NCBI RefSeq assembly: GCF_013166605.1
Contig: NZ_JABKKF010000013.1
Coordinates: forward strand, 1 to 64,000
Direction: 5' to 3'
DNA length: 64,000 nucleotides
Origin: Xylanibacter muris
GTDB lineage: Bacteria; Bacteroidota; Bacteroidia; Bacteroidales; Bacteroidaceae
In this document: in pieces, positions 26,076-35,654 of the stretch
How positions within the stretch are numbered: the first letter of the stretch is position 1
Layout of the letters: every line of letters begins with the position of its first letter
Made by a program: the position numbers and the translations under genes
Notes under the pieces: model-generated
Databases searched by the model: none
The model's input: the letters and a program-made list of their open reading frames with translations, nothing else
Told to the model about the DNA's origin: nothing

Positions 26076-26382
26076 TTACACATAACAGTATTTTCATTCC
26101 TGCTGAGACACATACCGACTCTATATGCTTGCAATTTCCGAATATAGAAAAAGAGGATTATTCACCTTCGGCAAACAATACAGTCAACTTCCTGTTCCAT
26201 CTGAAGCGTAGCCTGTTATATTCCGGAGTCTGTAATGCTGTTCCTTTTGTCGTTAATAACCGGTTTTAAAATACTAAAAACCTGTCAATATTCCCACTTT
26301 TCTGTAACTTTCATATAACTTCAATCTAAAGAAAAGAATCATTTCTTTATCCTGCCGATGTGGAAATCTCAATATTTTCATG

Positions 26383-26390
26383 TAAATTTG
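26383..26390 (+). promoter_or_regulatory. -7 box for the DJ-1/GNAT pair
   Basis: TAAATTTG matches the -7 consensus and predicts a start near 26397, about 50 bases before the ATG at 26448. No clear TTG is seen at -33. Confidence 0.5.
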
Positions 26391-26447
26391 CATCAGATTG
26401 GAAGCACTCATTTCCAATGATATAGTAGAAAAACAAGAACATTAATC

Positions 26448-27059
26448 ATGAGCAACGAAATTCTATATATCCTCCTGCCGGATTATGCGGCACATGAGGT
26501 GGTGTATCTTTCACAGGCTATCGCCTCTGATGAATATGCCTTAAAGGAAAAACCGAAGTATGTCAACAAGGTTGTGGCTCCGACATTGGAACCTGTCAAA
26601 TCCATCGGTGGCTTTCGCACACTGCCAGACTATTCGTTTGAAACACTGCCCGACGATTATGCGGCATTGGTGCTGATCGGCGGTTTCGGATGGAGCACTC
26701 CTATGGCAGAACAAGTTGTGCCCATTGTCAAGAAAGCCATTGAAAAAGGCAAGATTATCGGTGCAATCTGCAATGGGGCTTCGTTCATGGCAAAACATGG
26801 ATTCCTAAATGCGGCCAGACATACAGGCAACGGTCTGGAACAACTGAAATTATGGGGCAGTGACAATTACACTAATTCCGACGGATATGTCCACACCCAA
26901 GCAGTAAGCGACAAAGGCATAGTGACAGCAAACGGTTCGGCAACGCTTGAATTTGCAAAAGAACTTCTCCTGTTGATTGAAAACGACACACCGGAACGCA
27001 TCAGCATGTACTATCAGTTCAACAAGCAGGGCTTCTGCAATTTGTTCCCCGATTTATGA
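26448..27059 (+). CDS. DJ-1/PfpI family protein
   Basis: The 203-residue protein has the DJ-1/PfpI class I glutamine-amidotransferase-like fold: a nucleotide-like strand start (EILYILLPDYAAHEVVYL), YAALVLIGGFGW, and the nucleophile elbow IIGAICNGASFMAKHG with the reactive Cys. A conserved acidic residue lies in the first third. Family members are deglycases, hydrolases or thiol-stress proteins; the exact role is not readable. It is coupled to an acetyltransferase gene by an ATGA overlap, so they are probably made together. Confidence 0.9.
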   Translation: MSNEILYILLPDYAAHEVVYLSQAIASDEYALKEKPKYVNKVVAPTLEPVKSIGGFRTLPDYSFETLPDDYAALVLIGGFGWSTPMAEQVVPIVKKAIEKGKIIGAICNGASFMAKHGFLNAARHTGNGLEQLKLWGSDNYTNSDGYVHTQAVSDKGIVTANGSATLEFAKELLLLIENDTPERISMYYQFNKQGFCNLFPDL

Positions 27060-27565
27060 TTGAAACAGAACGTCTGATCCTGCGCCATTGGAGAACCGAT
27101 GACGCGGAGGCTCTATACAAATATGCGTCCGACAGAAGAGTAAGCGACCTTGCCTTGTGGCCATGCCATGACTCTATAGGCATGAGCCGTGAAGTGATCA
27201 AGAATATCTTTGCACCCAACCCATATTCATTCGCCATGGTCCTCAAAGATACCAATGAACCTATAGGATGCATCGGACTTGTGCCCTACGGAAATGAACA
27301 TCATCCCCTGACTGCCGCAGAACGGGAGGTGGGCTATTGGATTGGTCATCCTTATTGGGGTTGCGGTCTGACAACCGAGGCTCTTAAAGGATTGATTGGG
27401 TTTTGTCGCGATAATATGACGTGCAGGTCGCTGCTGATCACTACCGATGTCCGGAACACTGCCTCACAGCGCGTGGCAGAGAAATGCGGGTTCAGGTTTC
27501 TTGAAGATTATAAGTATGAAGGAATGTATGGCAAGGCATACCGGTTAAACCTTCGCACAGGCTGA
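27056..27565 (+). CDS. GNAT-family N-acetyltransferase (RimJ/RimL-like)
   Basis: The 169-residue protein starts IETERLILRHWRTDDAEALYKYAS, typical of the RimJ/RimL branch. It continues with PIGCIGL, REVGYWIGHPYWGCGLTTEALKGLI for acetyl-CoA binding, and TDVRNTASQRVAEKCGFRFLEDYKYEGMYG. It transfers an acetyl group to an amine on a protein or small molecule; the target is unknown. Its ATG overlaps the stop of the DJ-1 gene, and a 17-bp hairpin terminator follows. Confidence 0.93.
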   Translation: MIETERLILRHWRTDDAEALYKYASDRRVSDLALWPCHDSIGMSREVIKNIFAPNPYSFAMVLKDTNEPIGCIGLVPYGNEHHPLTAAEREVGYWIGHPYWGCGLTTEALKGLIGFCRDNMTCRSLLITTDVRNTASQRVAEKCGFRFLEDYKYEGMYGKAYRLNLRTG

Positions 27566-27640
27566 AAATCCGCTCTTCGCCCATCGTAGCCAAACGGTTT
27601 TTATTGTATGGCGGTTCAAATAAGAAAGCCCTTAATATAA

Positions 27641-27684
27641 AAGTGGTTCCATAAAAGCATTTTCTAACTTTTATGGAACCACTT
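27641..27684. terminator. bidirectional terminator between GNAT gene and pepT
   Basis: Perfect 17-bp stem AAGTGGTTCCATAAAAG / CTTTTATGGAACCACTT around a 10-base loop, between convergent genes. Confidence 0.85.
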
Positions 27685-27705
27685 CATAAACATCCGACCT
27701 CTATC

Positions 27706-28929
27706 CTAAAGCGTTTTCTTTGCGGTAAGCTCACATATCTTTATTATCACCTCCATGGCTTTCCGCATTACCTGAATGCTCACAAACTCGTACGGGCCGT
27801 GAAAATTCACTCCTCCGGCAAAGATGTTAGGGCATGGAAGTCCCTTGAAACTTAGCTGTGCGCCATCGGTTCCGCCGCGTATAGGCTGTACCTTGGCCGG
27901 CACGTCGCATTCAGCCATAGCCTCGGTTACGATGTCTATCACGTGCATATTCGGCTCAATCATCTCCTTCATGTTATAGTACTGGTCGCGGATGTCTGCC
28001 GAGAATGTGCCCTCACCATACTTGGCATTCATGCTATCCACCAGTCCGGCAATGAATGCCTTACGGTTCTCAAACTTCCGGCGGTCATGATCCCTTATAA
28101 TATATGACAGCGTAGCCTTTTCCGTCTCACTCTTTATGCCTATAAGATGATAGAAGCCTTCGTAGCCTGTTGTTGCCTCCGGAGTCTCACCGGCAGGCAT
28201 TGCCGTGGCAAACTCTGCGGCAAGACGGCTTGCGTTCACCATCTTTCCTTTGGCATATCCCGGATGTACGCTCACTCCCCTTATATTTATCTTTGCCGAT
28301 GCGGCATTGAAGTTCTCATATTCAAGCTCACCGATGTCGCCTCCGTCGATGGTGTATCCCCAACGGCATCCGAATTTTTCGACATCAAAATGATGCGCCC
28401 CCATTCCGATCTCCTCATCAGGATTGAAGGCCACCCTTACATCACCGTGCTCTATCTCCGGATGATCCCTCAGATAACATACAGCCTGCATAATCTCGGC
28501 TATTCCCGCCTTATCGTCTGCACCTAAAAGAGTGTGCCCGTCTGTAACGATAAGGTCCTCTCCAACATGATGAAGAAGTTCGGGAAATTTCTTCGGTGAG
28601 GACACGATGCCCTCTGAAAGCTGGATGTCACCTCCATCATAATTCCTCACAATACGGGGATTGACGCCCTCACCGCTTGCATCCGGACTTGTGTCATAAT
28701 GGCTTATAAAGCCTATCGTGGGCACATCCTTTGCCGTATTGCCTTTAAGAGTGGCATAGATATATCCCTTCCCGTCAAGCTCGACATCGGCAAGTCCTTC
28801 GTTTTCAAGCTCTTTCTTCAGATATTCCGCAAACTTCAGCTGCTTGGAGGTACTCGGTACGCTTTGGCTTTCTTCTGAAGACTGGGTATCAAACTTCGTG
28901 TAGTTTAAAAATCTTTCTGTAAGTTCCAT
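27706..28929 (-). CDS. pepT: peptidase T (tripeptide aminopeptidase)
   Basis: The start at 28929 ([17 protein letters not shown]) gives 407 residues, the normal PepT length; frames further upstream add unrelated sequence. Metal-binding motifs of the M20 family are present: [34 protein letters not shown] and the late [13 protein letters not shown]. It removes the N-terminal residue of tripeptides in the cytoplasm using two Zn2+ ions. It is a single gene with its own promoter, at the border of the polysaccharide locus. Confidence 0.96.
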   Translation of the reverse strand: MELTERFLNYTKFDTQSSEESQSVPSTSKQLKFAEYLKKELENEGLADVELDGKGYIYATLKGNTAKDVPTIGFISHYDTSPDASGEGVNPRIVRNYDGGDIQLSEGIVSSPKKFPELLHHVGEDLIVTDGHTLLGADDKAGIAEIMQAVCYLRDHPEIEHGDVRVAFNPDEEIGMGAHHFDVEKFGCRWGYTIDGGDIGELEYENFNAASAKINIRGVSVHPGYAKGKMVNASRLAAEFATAMPAGETPEATTGYEGFYHLIGIKSETEKATLSYIIRDHDRRKFENRKAFIAGLVDSMNAKYGEGTFSADIRDQYYNMKEMIEPNMHVIDIVTEAMAECDVPAKVQPIRGGTDGAQLSFKGLPCPNIFAGGVNFHGPYEFVSIQVMRKAMEVIIKICELTAKKTL

Positions 28930-29052
28930 AATCTTATTATATTTTTCATTAAAGGCTATATTTGTATACCGGCCGCCTACAATTAAAACACAGTCTGCGT
29001 CATGCAAACCACAATACATATCCGCATTCCACTTCTTACAGCCGTATTTATG

Positions 29053-29085
29053 CAAAGATAAAATAAAAAAATGAGAATAAGACAA
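29053..29085 (-). promoter_or_regulatory. promoter of pepT
   Basis: On the minus strand TTG (29085-29083) and TATCTTTG (29060-29053) are 22 bases apart. The start near 29046 gives a leader of about 117 bases. The remaining gap up to 29295 contains a small ATATTCC/GGAATAT palindrome and no convincing terminator for the enzyme operon that ends there. Confidence 0.6.
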
Positions 29086-29295
29086 ATGTGGCAAAAGAAC
29101 ATCAATAAAGATGACATTTTTTATACCCACGGCACAATATATATAGAATGAGCATACAGGATGACATAAAAACTGTCATGCCATGTATGCCCATCCAAAA
29201 TTTTATCTTACGTCCGATTCGCTATTCCCGCTCGATATTCCCATGAGGAATATAGAAAAAAGCCTTGGACACATCTCATGCGGCATTCAAACAAA

Positions 29296-30945
29296 CTACC
29301 GCCCAGAAGTTGCATAAAGACCTATACATGCTCCAATGAATCCTGATGAACGGCTCGTGCTGAGATTGACCGCATCAACACCACGGGCAAGAAGCTGCCA
29401 GTCTTTTCCCTGCTCGGCATAATAGAAGTCGTAATAACGCCCGCGGCCTTCTATCTTCAGGCGTAAGGGAGCATCAGATGTAAGGAATGCCGAACCAACA
29501 ACGACACGGCCTTTCTCTGCACGGGTAAGAACCACGGCCTTGCGGCCACCAAGCAAGGTCTTGCCAAAAGTGAAATTATAGTCTTCATTCTGCAAGAGAG
29601 TGAAACCGGCAAGATCTTTTTCTGTTGCAGGACTGAAATCAACCTGTGTCTCTGCGGCAAAATCGGTATGCTGCTGACGGCAGAAAATAGCGGAAGGCGA
29701 CTTGCGTTCCGAAATGTCAACAGGCTTAGGTGTAATCACAAGACCATTGTCAATGCGGTAGAAATCCGAGGGATTGCGCAGGAACATCCACCGTATATCA
29801 AGCTTTGGAGTGTCAAAACGGTCTGTATAGGAAAAATTGCCTGTATTCATGGTTTGGTCGTCTACAGGAATAATATCCGCCTTCTCATTCACTGTCGGTA
29901 TTGCGGTATTCTTTTCCAATATCACCGGCCATCCGTCTTTCCATGTCACCGGCAACAGATATGTGTCACGCCCTGTATTGTAGAAGTCGTCCTCGTATGG
30001 ACGGCATCCGAGGAACACTGCCCACCAATCCCCTTTTTTTGTCTGCACAATGTCTGCGTGTCCGGCACTTGTCACAATATCAGGCCTGTCTGGATTAAGG
30101 CCCGTACGCTGTGTCAGTATAGGATTACCGTTGAACTCCTCCCAAGGTCCCATGGGGTTTTTAGCACGAAGGATAACTTCGCTGTGCCATGCGCCAGTAC
30201 CTCCTTCAGCACACATCAGATAGTAGTATTTTCCGACACGGAACAGATGCGGACCTTCTATCCATATAGGATTCTTCTCCACATGAGTGCCTCCACGCAA
30301 AATCTCCTTCTGTTCACCCACGACCTTGTCGGTTTTTGCATCGAACTCGTGGATGAATATCGAGCGCTGTCCTTCATAATCGTGACCGCCCACAGGTTCA
30401 TCGTTGTTCACGATATACCCCTTTCCATCCTTGTCGAAGAAAAATGAAGGATCGATGCCGCCCACCTCCTTGAGATAAACAGGCTCACCCCACCCCTTTG
30501 CCGGGTCCTGGGTCTTCACAAAGAAATTGCCGCGTCCGACATTCGTGGTTATCATATAGAATGTCTTGTTCTTAGGATTATAGGTAATGGCAGGTGCAAA
30601 AATACCTCCAGATACATTCTGGTTGCCAAGCGGAAGCTGGCTCTCTCGGTCGAGAACATGTCCGAGTTGTTTCCAGTTTACAAGGTCTTTGCTCGTAAAA
30701 ATAGGCACACCCGGAAAAAACGAGAATGATGAGTTCACAAGATAATACGTGTCGCCTACACGGCACATCGACGGATCAGGATAGAATCCTGCAAGAATCG
30801 GATTAAGATATTGGCTTGCCGGATCATACTTCTTGTCGAAACGGACATCCTTTCCGTCATACTTGAAATATTTGAATGTGGCGGTCTGAGCCTGTAAGAC
30901 GAAAACGGCCAAAAGCATGGCTACCGATAAAAACAGTTTTTTCAT
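29296..30945 (-). CDS. GH43 glycosidase (beta-xylosidase or arabinofuranosidase type)
   Basis: The 549-residue protein has a signal peptide ending LQAQ. The five-bladed GH43 propeller (about 45-350) shows the catalytic set: Asp in GFYPDPSM (base), Asp in GGIDPSFFFD (pKa modulator) and Glu in WIEGPHLF (acid). A concanavalin-like GH43 C-terminal domain follows (about 370-549). The NPILAGFYPDPS opening is typical of enzymes cutting terminal xylose or arabinose from oligosaccharides. With no lipobox or sorting tail it is probably periplasmic. It is the last of nine enzyme genes; 60 bases separate it from the GH115 gene. Confidence 0.93.
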   Translation of the reverse strand: MKKLFLSVAMLLAVFVLQAQTATFKYFKYDGKDVRFDKKYDPASQYLNPILAGFYPDPSMCRVGDTYYLVNSSFSFFPGVPIFTSKDLVNWKQLGHVLDRESQLPLGNQNVSGGIFAPAITYNPKNKTFYMITTNVGRGNFFVKTQDPAKGWGEPVYLKEVGGIDPSFFFDKDGKGYIVNNDEPVGGHDYEGQRSIFIHEFDAKTDKVVGEQKEILRGGTHVEKNPIWIEGPHLFRVGKYYYLMCAEGGTGAWHSEVILRAKNPMGPWEEFNGNPILTQRTGLNPDRPDIVTSAGHADIVQTKKGDWWAVFLGCRPYEDDFYNTGRDTYLLPVTWKDGWPVILEKNTAIPTVNEKADIIPVDDQTMNTGNFSYTDRFDTPKLDIRWMFLRNPSDFYRIDNGLVITPKPVDISERKSPSAIFCRQQHTDFAAETQVDFSPATEKDLAGFTLLQNEDYNFTFGKTLLGGRKAVVLTRAEKGRVVVGSAFLTSDAPLRLKIEGRGRYYDFYYAEQGKDWQLLARGVDAVNLSTSRSSGFIGACIGLYATSGR

Positions 30946-31005
30946 TGCTTTGCTATAATTATTAAAACCACTATATGTTATATTTTAAAACACATTTATA
31001 TATCT

Positions 31006-33507
31006 CTATTTCCTGAAATGCGGTGACTCCTCACCGAACAGATATCCGGGACTGTAACCTCCGAAATTCACCACCAGCTTCTCAAGCACTATGGCCGGAT
31101 CTTTTGGAGCAAACGTTATGGTATGCTCACCATCACCAAGTTTGCCTATCGACACCTTGCTCTCCACTACACGGCGTGCAACAGTGGGATAATATATTGA
31201 ATAGATATTGTCGGGATGCTCGTTAAGCCGTGAATTGAAGTTCACGGTCTGCGGTTTGCCACCGTCTATGGAAACAGTATATAAAAGTCCGCCCTTGTTG
31301 AGATAATCAAGCGTAGACTTAACTACAACATGCAGCACGGCATCATCATCAACAGCTTTATCAAGACGGAACCTATATGTGAGAGAGGCTCCTTCTGCCG
31401 GTTTGTCATAAGGCATCAGCGACATTGCTCCAAGTGTACGGCCCATATCCGGTATGAAAACCCATTCTGTGCCGTCAGAAGCCTTACTGCTGAAATAATG
31501 CCCAGCCTCAATGGCCACATATCCGTTCTTGGACTCGAATACAAAACCTCCGCATGCCGGCTCTATCCGATAAACCTCAGGCAGAATGTCTGCTCTGAAA
31601 TTATCGTCCCAAGACTTGTATCCGATATGCTTCTGAATCATCATTCCGCGCCATTTGCCACCAGCAATATCATTATTATAAGCGGCACACAACATAGAAT
31701 CGCGACGGAAAGCCGCCACAGTACGGTCTGCCCACAAGTTTGCTTCCGGGTCGTTATTCTTATAAAGACTGTTGTTCATAGCCTGGGCATAATACATCTG
31801 ATGAAGGTTTGCCATGGCCTGAACAGGGAAAAGGATCAGTTCATTGTATGCGTCACGATAGCGGCTGTCAAGTGTGATATATTGACGCAGAGCCTCTGCC
31901 TCCAGACGCATGTAGTCATCGGCCACACGCTTCCATTCTCCCGAAGCAAGATTATATGTAGTAGCATCAAGCATTTCCGCTGTCGAACGTCCGTTATACT
32001 TGCAGCAAAGATTCAGGATACGTGCAGCTTCATCTGCCTGTAACTCACCGAACTGACGGCGACAAAACTCACGTGTATGCGCCGCTACATCAGCCACAGT
32101 CTCCCCAGCATAAGACACAGTCTTTATCACATCCGGATTCCATGCCATATCCATAAAAAGCGTTATTGGATATTCCATTGGCTTTAGATCACCGACATTA
32201 AGTATCCATAAACGGTCGAGACCGTTCTGATGTGCAAGTGAAAGTTGCTCCCACATATTCTGCGTAGGAGTGGCGTTTATCCACTTGGAATTTCTTGGCG
32301 CACCTACATAGTCGACATGATAATAGAGTCCCCATCCTCCCTTATGCTTTCTTTCATTGGCATTAGGCACACGGCGCACATTTCCCCAATTGTCGTCACA
32401 TAGAAGCATTATAACATCATCCGGCACACGCATGCCCTTGTCATAATAATCCAACACCTCTTTATATAAAGCCCACACTTGTGGAGTTTTGGACGCCGGC
32501 TTTCCCGTGACCTTGCTTATAATCTTTCGCTGGTTCTCAACGATACGTTCCAACAATTTGGTATCGGCTTCCTCACTCATAGCCTCATCACCGTCACCGC
32601 GCATGCCTATGGTCACTATATCATCCGTATTCTTTATCCTCTCGATACCTTCTGTAAAAAATTGGTCCAATACCTTCTGGTTCGTCTGATAGTTCCATGC
32701 GCCATACTGCCTGCGCTTGCGGGCCCACTCCTGATGGTTGCGTCCCATAGGCTCATGGTGTGAAGTTCCGATGATTATGCCCATATCATCCGCCAGCCTC
32801 GAGTTCTCCGGATCGTCTGCATAAAACGCCCATCCCCACATTGCAGGCCAAAGGAAGTTACCCTTCAGCCGGAGAATGAGTTCATAAACTTTCTCATAGA
32901 AACGATGATCACCGTAATTGGTGCCGAAAGTGTTCTTCACCCATGATGTAAGGCATGGAGCCTCATCATTAAGAAACAGACCGCGATAACGCACAGCCGG
33001 TTCACCATCGGTATATTCACCTTTAATCACATAAAGGTCCGCATGTCTCTCCACAGGCACATCTGCCCAGTAATACCATGGCGACACACCTATCTGCTGA
33101 GACAACTCATATATTCCGTATACCGTTCCGCGCTTGTCGCTGCCGGCAATGACAAGCTGGCCGTCGATTGTCTTTATTATATATTTCTCGTTTTTTCCTT
33201 TCAAGTCGGCAAGTTTGCCTTGCTTAACCCACTTGTCTATTTGGCTGTTAACCCCGACAGTGCCAATAAGTACAGTAGGCATGCCGGACGTTGAAGACGG
33301 GCGCACCCCGGTGACTTTCTCCATATCGCCAAGAAGATTCTCCATAGCCATACGTACGCTCTTATGCTCACCGGCATCACAGCCGACGGTTGCACCATTC
33401 AAAGACAATACATCTCCGTCAGACGAAGAAAAAGAAATGAACCGTCCGGCGGCAAAACCAAATATAATATTCGTCAAAAGGAAAATAAAAACAGTCAGTC
33501 GTTTCAT
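31006..33507 (-). CDS. GH115 xylan alpha-1,2-glucuronidase
   Basis: The 833-residue protein has an ordinary signal peptide (ending FGFA or FAAG). An alpha/beta N-terminal domain (about 30-170) ends in VSPWYYWADVPV, the GH115 catalytic barrel follows with RGLFLNDEAP, GTSHHEPMGRNHQEW and TIGMRGDGDEAM, and a C-terminal beta domain (about 660-833) has EAGHYFSSKASDGTEWVFI. It removes glucuronic acid or its 4-O-methyl ether from xylan side chains, including internal ones. It is the second GH115 in this operon (the other is at 43338) and sits 14 bases after the GH43-trefoil gene. Confidence 0.94.
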   Translation of the reverse strand: MKRLTVFIFLLTNIIFGFAAGRFISFSSSDGDVLSLNGATVGCDAGEHKSVRMAMENLLGDMEKVTGVRPSSTSGMPTVLIGTVGVNSQIDKWVKQGKLADLKGKNEKYIIKTIDGQLVIAGSDKRGTVYGIYELSQQIGVSPWYYWADVPVERHADLYVIKGEYTDGEPAVRYRGLFLNDEAPCLTSWVKNTFGTNYGDHRFYEKVYELILRLKGNFLWPAMWGWAFYADDPENSRLADDMGIIIGTSHHEPMGRNHQEWARKRRQYGAWNYQTNQKVLDQFFTEGIERIKNTDDIVTIGMRGDGDEAMSEEADTKLLERIVENQRKIISKVTGKPASKTPQVWALYKEVLDYYDKGMRVPDDVIMLLCDDNWGNVRRVPNANERKHKGGWGLYYHVDYVGAPRNSKWINATPTQNMWEQLSLAHQNGLDRLWILNVGDLKPMEYPITLFMDMAWNPDVIKTVSYAGETVADVAAHTREFCRRQFGELQADEAARILNLCCKYNGRSTAEMLDATTYNLASGEWKRVADDYMRLEAEALRQYITLDSRYRDAYNELILFPVQAMANLHQMYYAQAMNNSLYKNNDPEANLWADRTVAAFRRDSMLCAAYNNDIAGGKWRGMMIQKHIGYKSWDDNFRADILPEVYRIEPACGGFVFESKNGYVAIEAGHYFSSKASDGTEWVFIPDMGRTLGAMSLMPYDKPAEGASLTYRFRLDKAVDDDAVLHVVVKSTLDYLNKGGLLYTVSIDGGKPQTVNFNSRLNEHPDNIYSIYYPTVARRVVESKVSIGKLGDGEHTITFAPKDPAIVLEKLVVNFGGYSPGYLFGEESPHFRK

Positions 33508-33521
33508 AAATTACAATTGTT

Positions 33522-35618
33522 TTAGTTTATTATTTCTACCTGGAACACTGTTCCATTTTTACGGTCAGGGGTTGCGCCGGCATTATCAGCCGAATACGGT
33601 TCTCCGGTAGTAGGCGAACAACCGATGAAACGACGGGTATGCATAGACATAAGCATACACTGTCCTCTCAGCATATCCTGCCACATGAGCAGGCTTCCTT
33701 CCGTTTCTTTCTTCATAAGCCTCACATCAGCGGAAAGTCCTTCGCCAACCACCGTAACAAAACCGGCACCGTTCATGGCCTCAAGCACCACACGGCCATT
33801 GCCTCTGTCATGTACAAGGAAGCGCACGGCTTCACTGTCATATTCACGTGATCCGAGACCGGCATTATGGACTATTCCATGTTTCATGGCCAGCATCCTG
33901 TCACCGTTACCAAGATTCGTAAAAGTGACAACCTTTCCAAGAGGCAAGTTACCGCTTCTGTCTGCAAGCGGTTCTTCTATATTGAAGTTGTCAAACTCGG
34001 CATATCCTCCATTCTTTCCTTTCCTGTTATAGGCAAAAAGAGAATATCGTGTGCCCTGAAAAGTCTTCAACTGATAAGGCATAAGCACTTCTGCGCCTAT
34101 ATTTATATAGTTGCGGCCATCAATACTATAGCTGAAATGAGCAATATCATTATCAAAATCACCTGTCACACGAAGATACAGCACAGACTTGGGGGATACT
34201 GCAACACCATCTGTCACCCTATCTCCATTCTGGTCCTTCATCCTCAACAAGAAACTATTCCCGTTGCGCTCCACAGCAAGCCATGCGTACGGCATATTGA
34301 GAAGACCTATGCCGGCAATGTCACCATCCTTAAGATGAGAGAACTCTAATTCCACGGTTGCAGCGGAAACAGGACCAATACCGCGCTGGGTAAGGGTATT
34401 GCGGGCCCACAGATAGTCCTTTGCAGGCATAGTGTTCAAACGCAGTTTTCCTCCGGCAAGTTTCCATTTCCCGGCGACAGGCTCATGATTCCATTGCCAG
34501 ACATCACGCAAACTCTTTCCGTTGAAATCGTCACTGCGCATATATGGCGCATGCGGAACCTCATCCTTACCAACAGAGGGCTTAATCCACGTACGGGGAA
34601 CACGCCCCAAATTGCCGTCAAGGCCAAAGTAAGGCCATCCGTTCTTCCATGTCACCGGTGACAGAGCCACTGTCCGCCCGACAGATGTAAAGTCAAGCAT
34701 GGATATCCCCCACCAATCCCCGTTCGGAAGATCCACTATTCCACCCTGATGTACCGTGGCACATCCGAGACGGTTGCCGCCCTGGCCGCCTATATTGAAC
34801 TTAAATCCTTCACCAGGAACAGGACGTCCGAGACCAACATTATGAACCAAATGACCTATAGGGGTACCGAAAGACTCTCGCTGACATATAGTAACCGTCT
34901 CGTATGGTCCCTCTATTCTGTCGGCACGCGCACACTGCATACGCCCCATAGGGGAGTAGTCCGCACTTATGATATAATACTTTCCACGTATTTTATATAT
35001 ATGATGTCCTTCACCCATGGCGTTTCCTTCTGGAATTATTTCACGGGTGCTTCCCTCGACAATACCGCTCAGATCGGGCTTAAGCTCCGTAAGCTGCACC
35101 GAACCATACTTATGCACGGCATATACTCTTCCATCATCATCGAACAGGACACTAAGATCATAGATATTTCCTCCCATGTTCTTATGTGTCCACGGACCGT
35201 TGGGGCTGTCGGAAATAAACACCTGCATCCCTAATCCGTTGATATTTGAAAATACGTAGAACTTTCCGTCATGATAACGGATACAAGGCGCCCATATCCC
35301 CTGCCCATAGGCTTCCTTGCCATTGACAAGCCTGAACTGGTCGCCTAAATTGAAGTTTTCCATACAGTAGCTTGCAAGCTCCCAATTCACAAGATCCTTC
35401 GAATGCAAGACTATCAGTCCTGGCAGACAATGCATCGTTGTTCCTGCAAGGTAAAAGTCCTCACCCACACGTATTATATCCGGGTCGGAAAACTCATCAT
35501 AAAACAGCGGGTTTGTATATGTACCGTTTCCGTTGTCAGCTGTCCACGACTGTGCCATGCCAGATACAGGCATGAGCAACAGCGTGAAAAGCGTAAATAT
35601 TATTTCTCTAATTATCAT
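33522..35618 (-). CDS. GH43 glycosidase with a beta-trefoil-like C-terminus
   Basis: The 698-residue protein has a signal peptide ending SGMAQ. The GH43 propeller (about 30-335) has Asp in DEFSDPDIIRV, Asp in IYDLSVLFDDDG and Glu in GEGHHIYKI. A concanavalin-like middle domain (about 355-555) follows, starting SDDFNGKSLRDVWQWNHEP. The last 135 residues (VTFTNLGNGDRMLAMKHG... to FQVEIIN) look like a ricin- or fascin-type trefoil, a likely sugar-binding module. The propeller resembles that of the GH43-CE1 fusion encoded at 45878, so the two are paralogues. It probably removes xylose or arabinose from xylan pieces in the periplasm. Confidence 0.9.
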   Translation of the reverse strand: MIIREIIFTLFTLLLMPVSGMAQSWTADNGNGTYTNPLFYDEFSDPDIIRVGEDFYLAGTTMHCLPGLIVLHSKDLVNWELASYCMENFNLGDQFRLVNGKEAYGQGIWAPCIRYHDGKFYVFSNINGLGMQVFISDSPNGPWTHKNMGGNIYDLSVLFDDDGRVYAVHKYGSVQLTELKPDLSGIVEGSTREIIPEGNAMGEGHHIYKIRGKYYIISADYSPMGRMQCARADRIEGPYETVTICQRESFGTPIGHLVHNVGLGRPVPGEGFKFNIGGQGGNRLGCATVHQGGIVDLPNGDWWGISMLDFTSVGRTVALSPVTWKNGWPYFGLDGNLGRVPRTWIKPSVGKDEVPHAPYMRSDDFNGKSLRDVWQWNHEPVAGKWKLAGGKLRLNTMPAKDYLWARNTLTQRGIGPVSAATVELEFSHLKDGDIAGIGLLNMPYAWLAVERNGNSFLLRMKDQNGDRVTDGVAVSPKSVLYLRVTGDFDNDIAHFSYSIDGRNYINIGAEVLMPYQLKTFQGTRYSLFAYNRKGKNGGYAEFDNFNIEEPLADRSGNLPLGKVVTFTNLGNGDRMLAMKHGIVHNAGLGSREYDSEAVRFLVHDRGNGRVVLEAMNGAGFVTVVGEGLSADVRLMKKETEGSLLMWQDMLRGQCMLMSMHTRRFIGCSPTTGEPYSADNAGATPDRKNGTVFQVEIIN

Positions 35619-35654
35619 TGTTCATGTTTAGTAATAATACCATAAAGGCATGTC

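Noticed and set aside
26100..26340. Possible decayed gene in the gap before the DJ-1 gene
   Set aside because: Short open stretches exist on both strands, but none matches a family and all are broken by stops.
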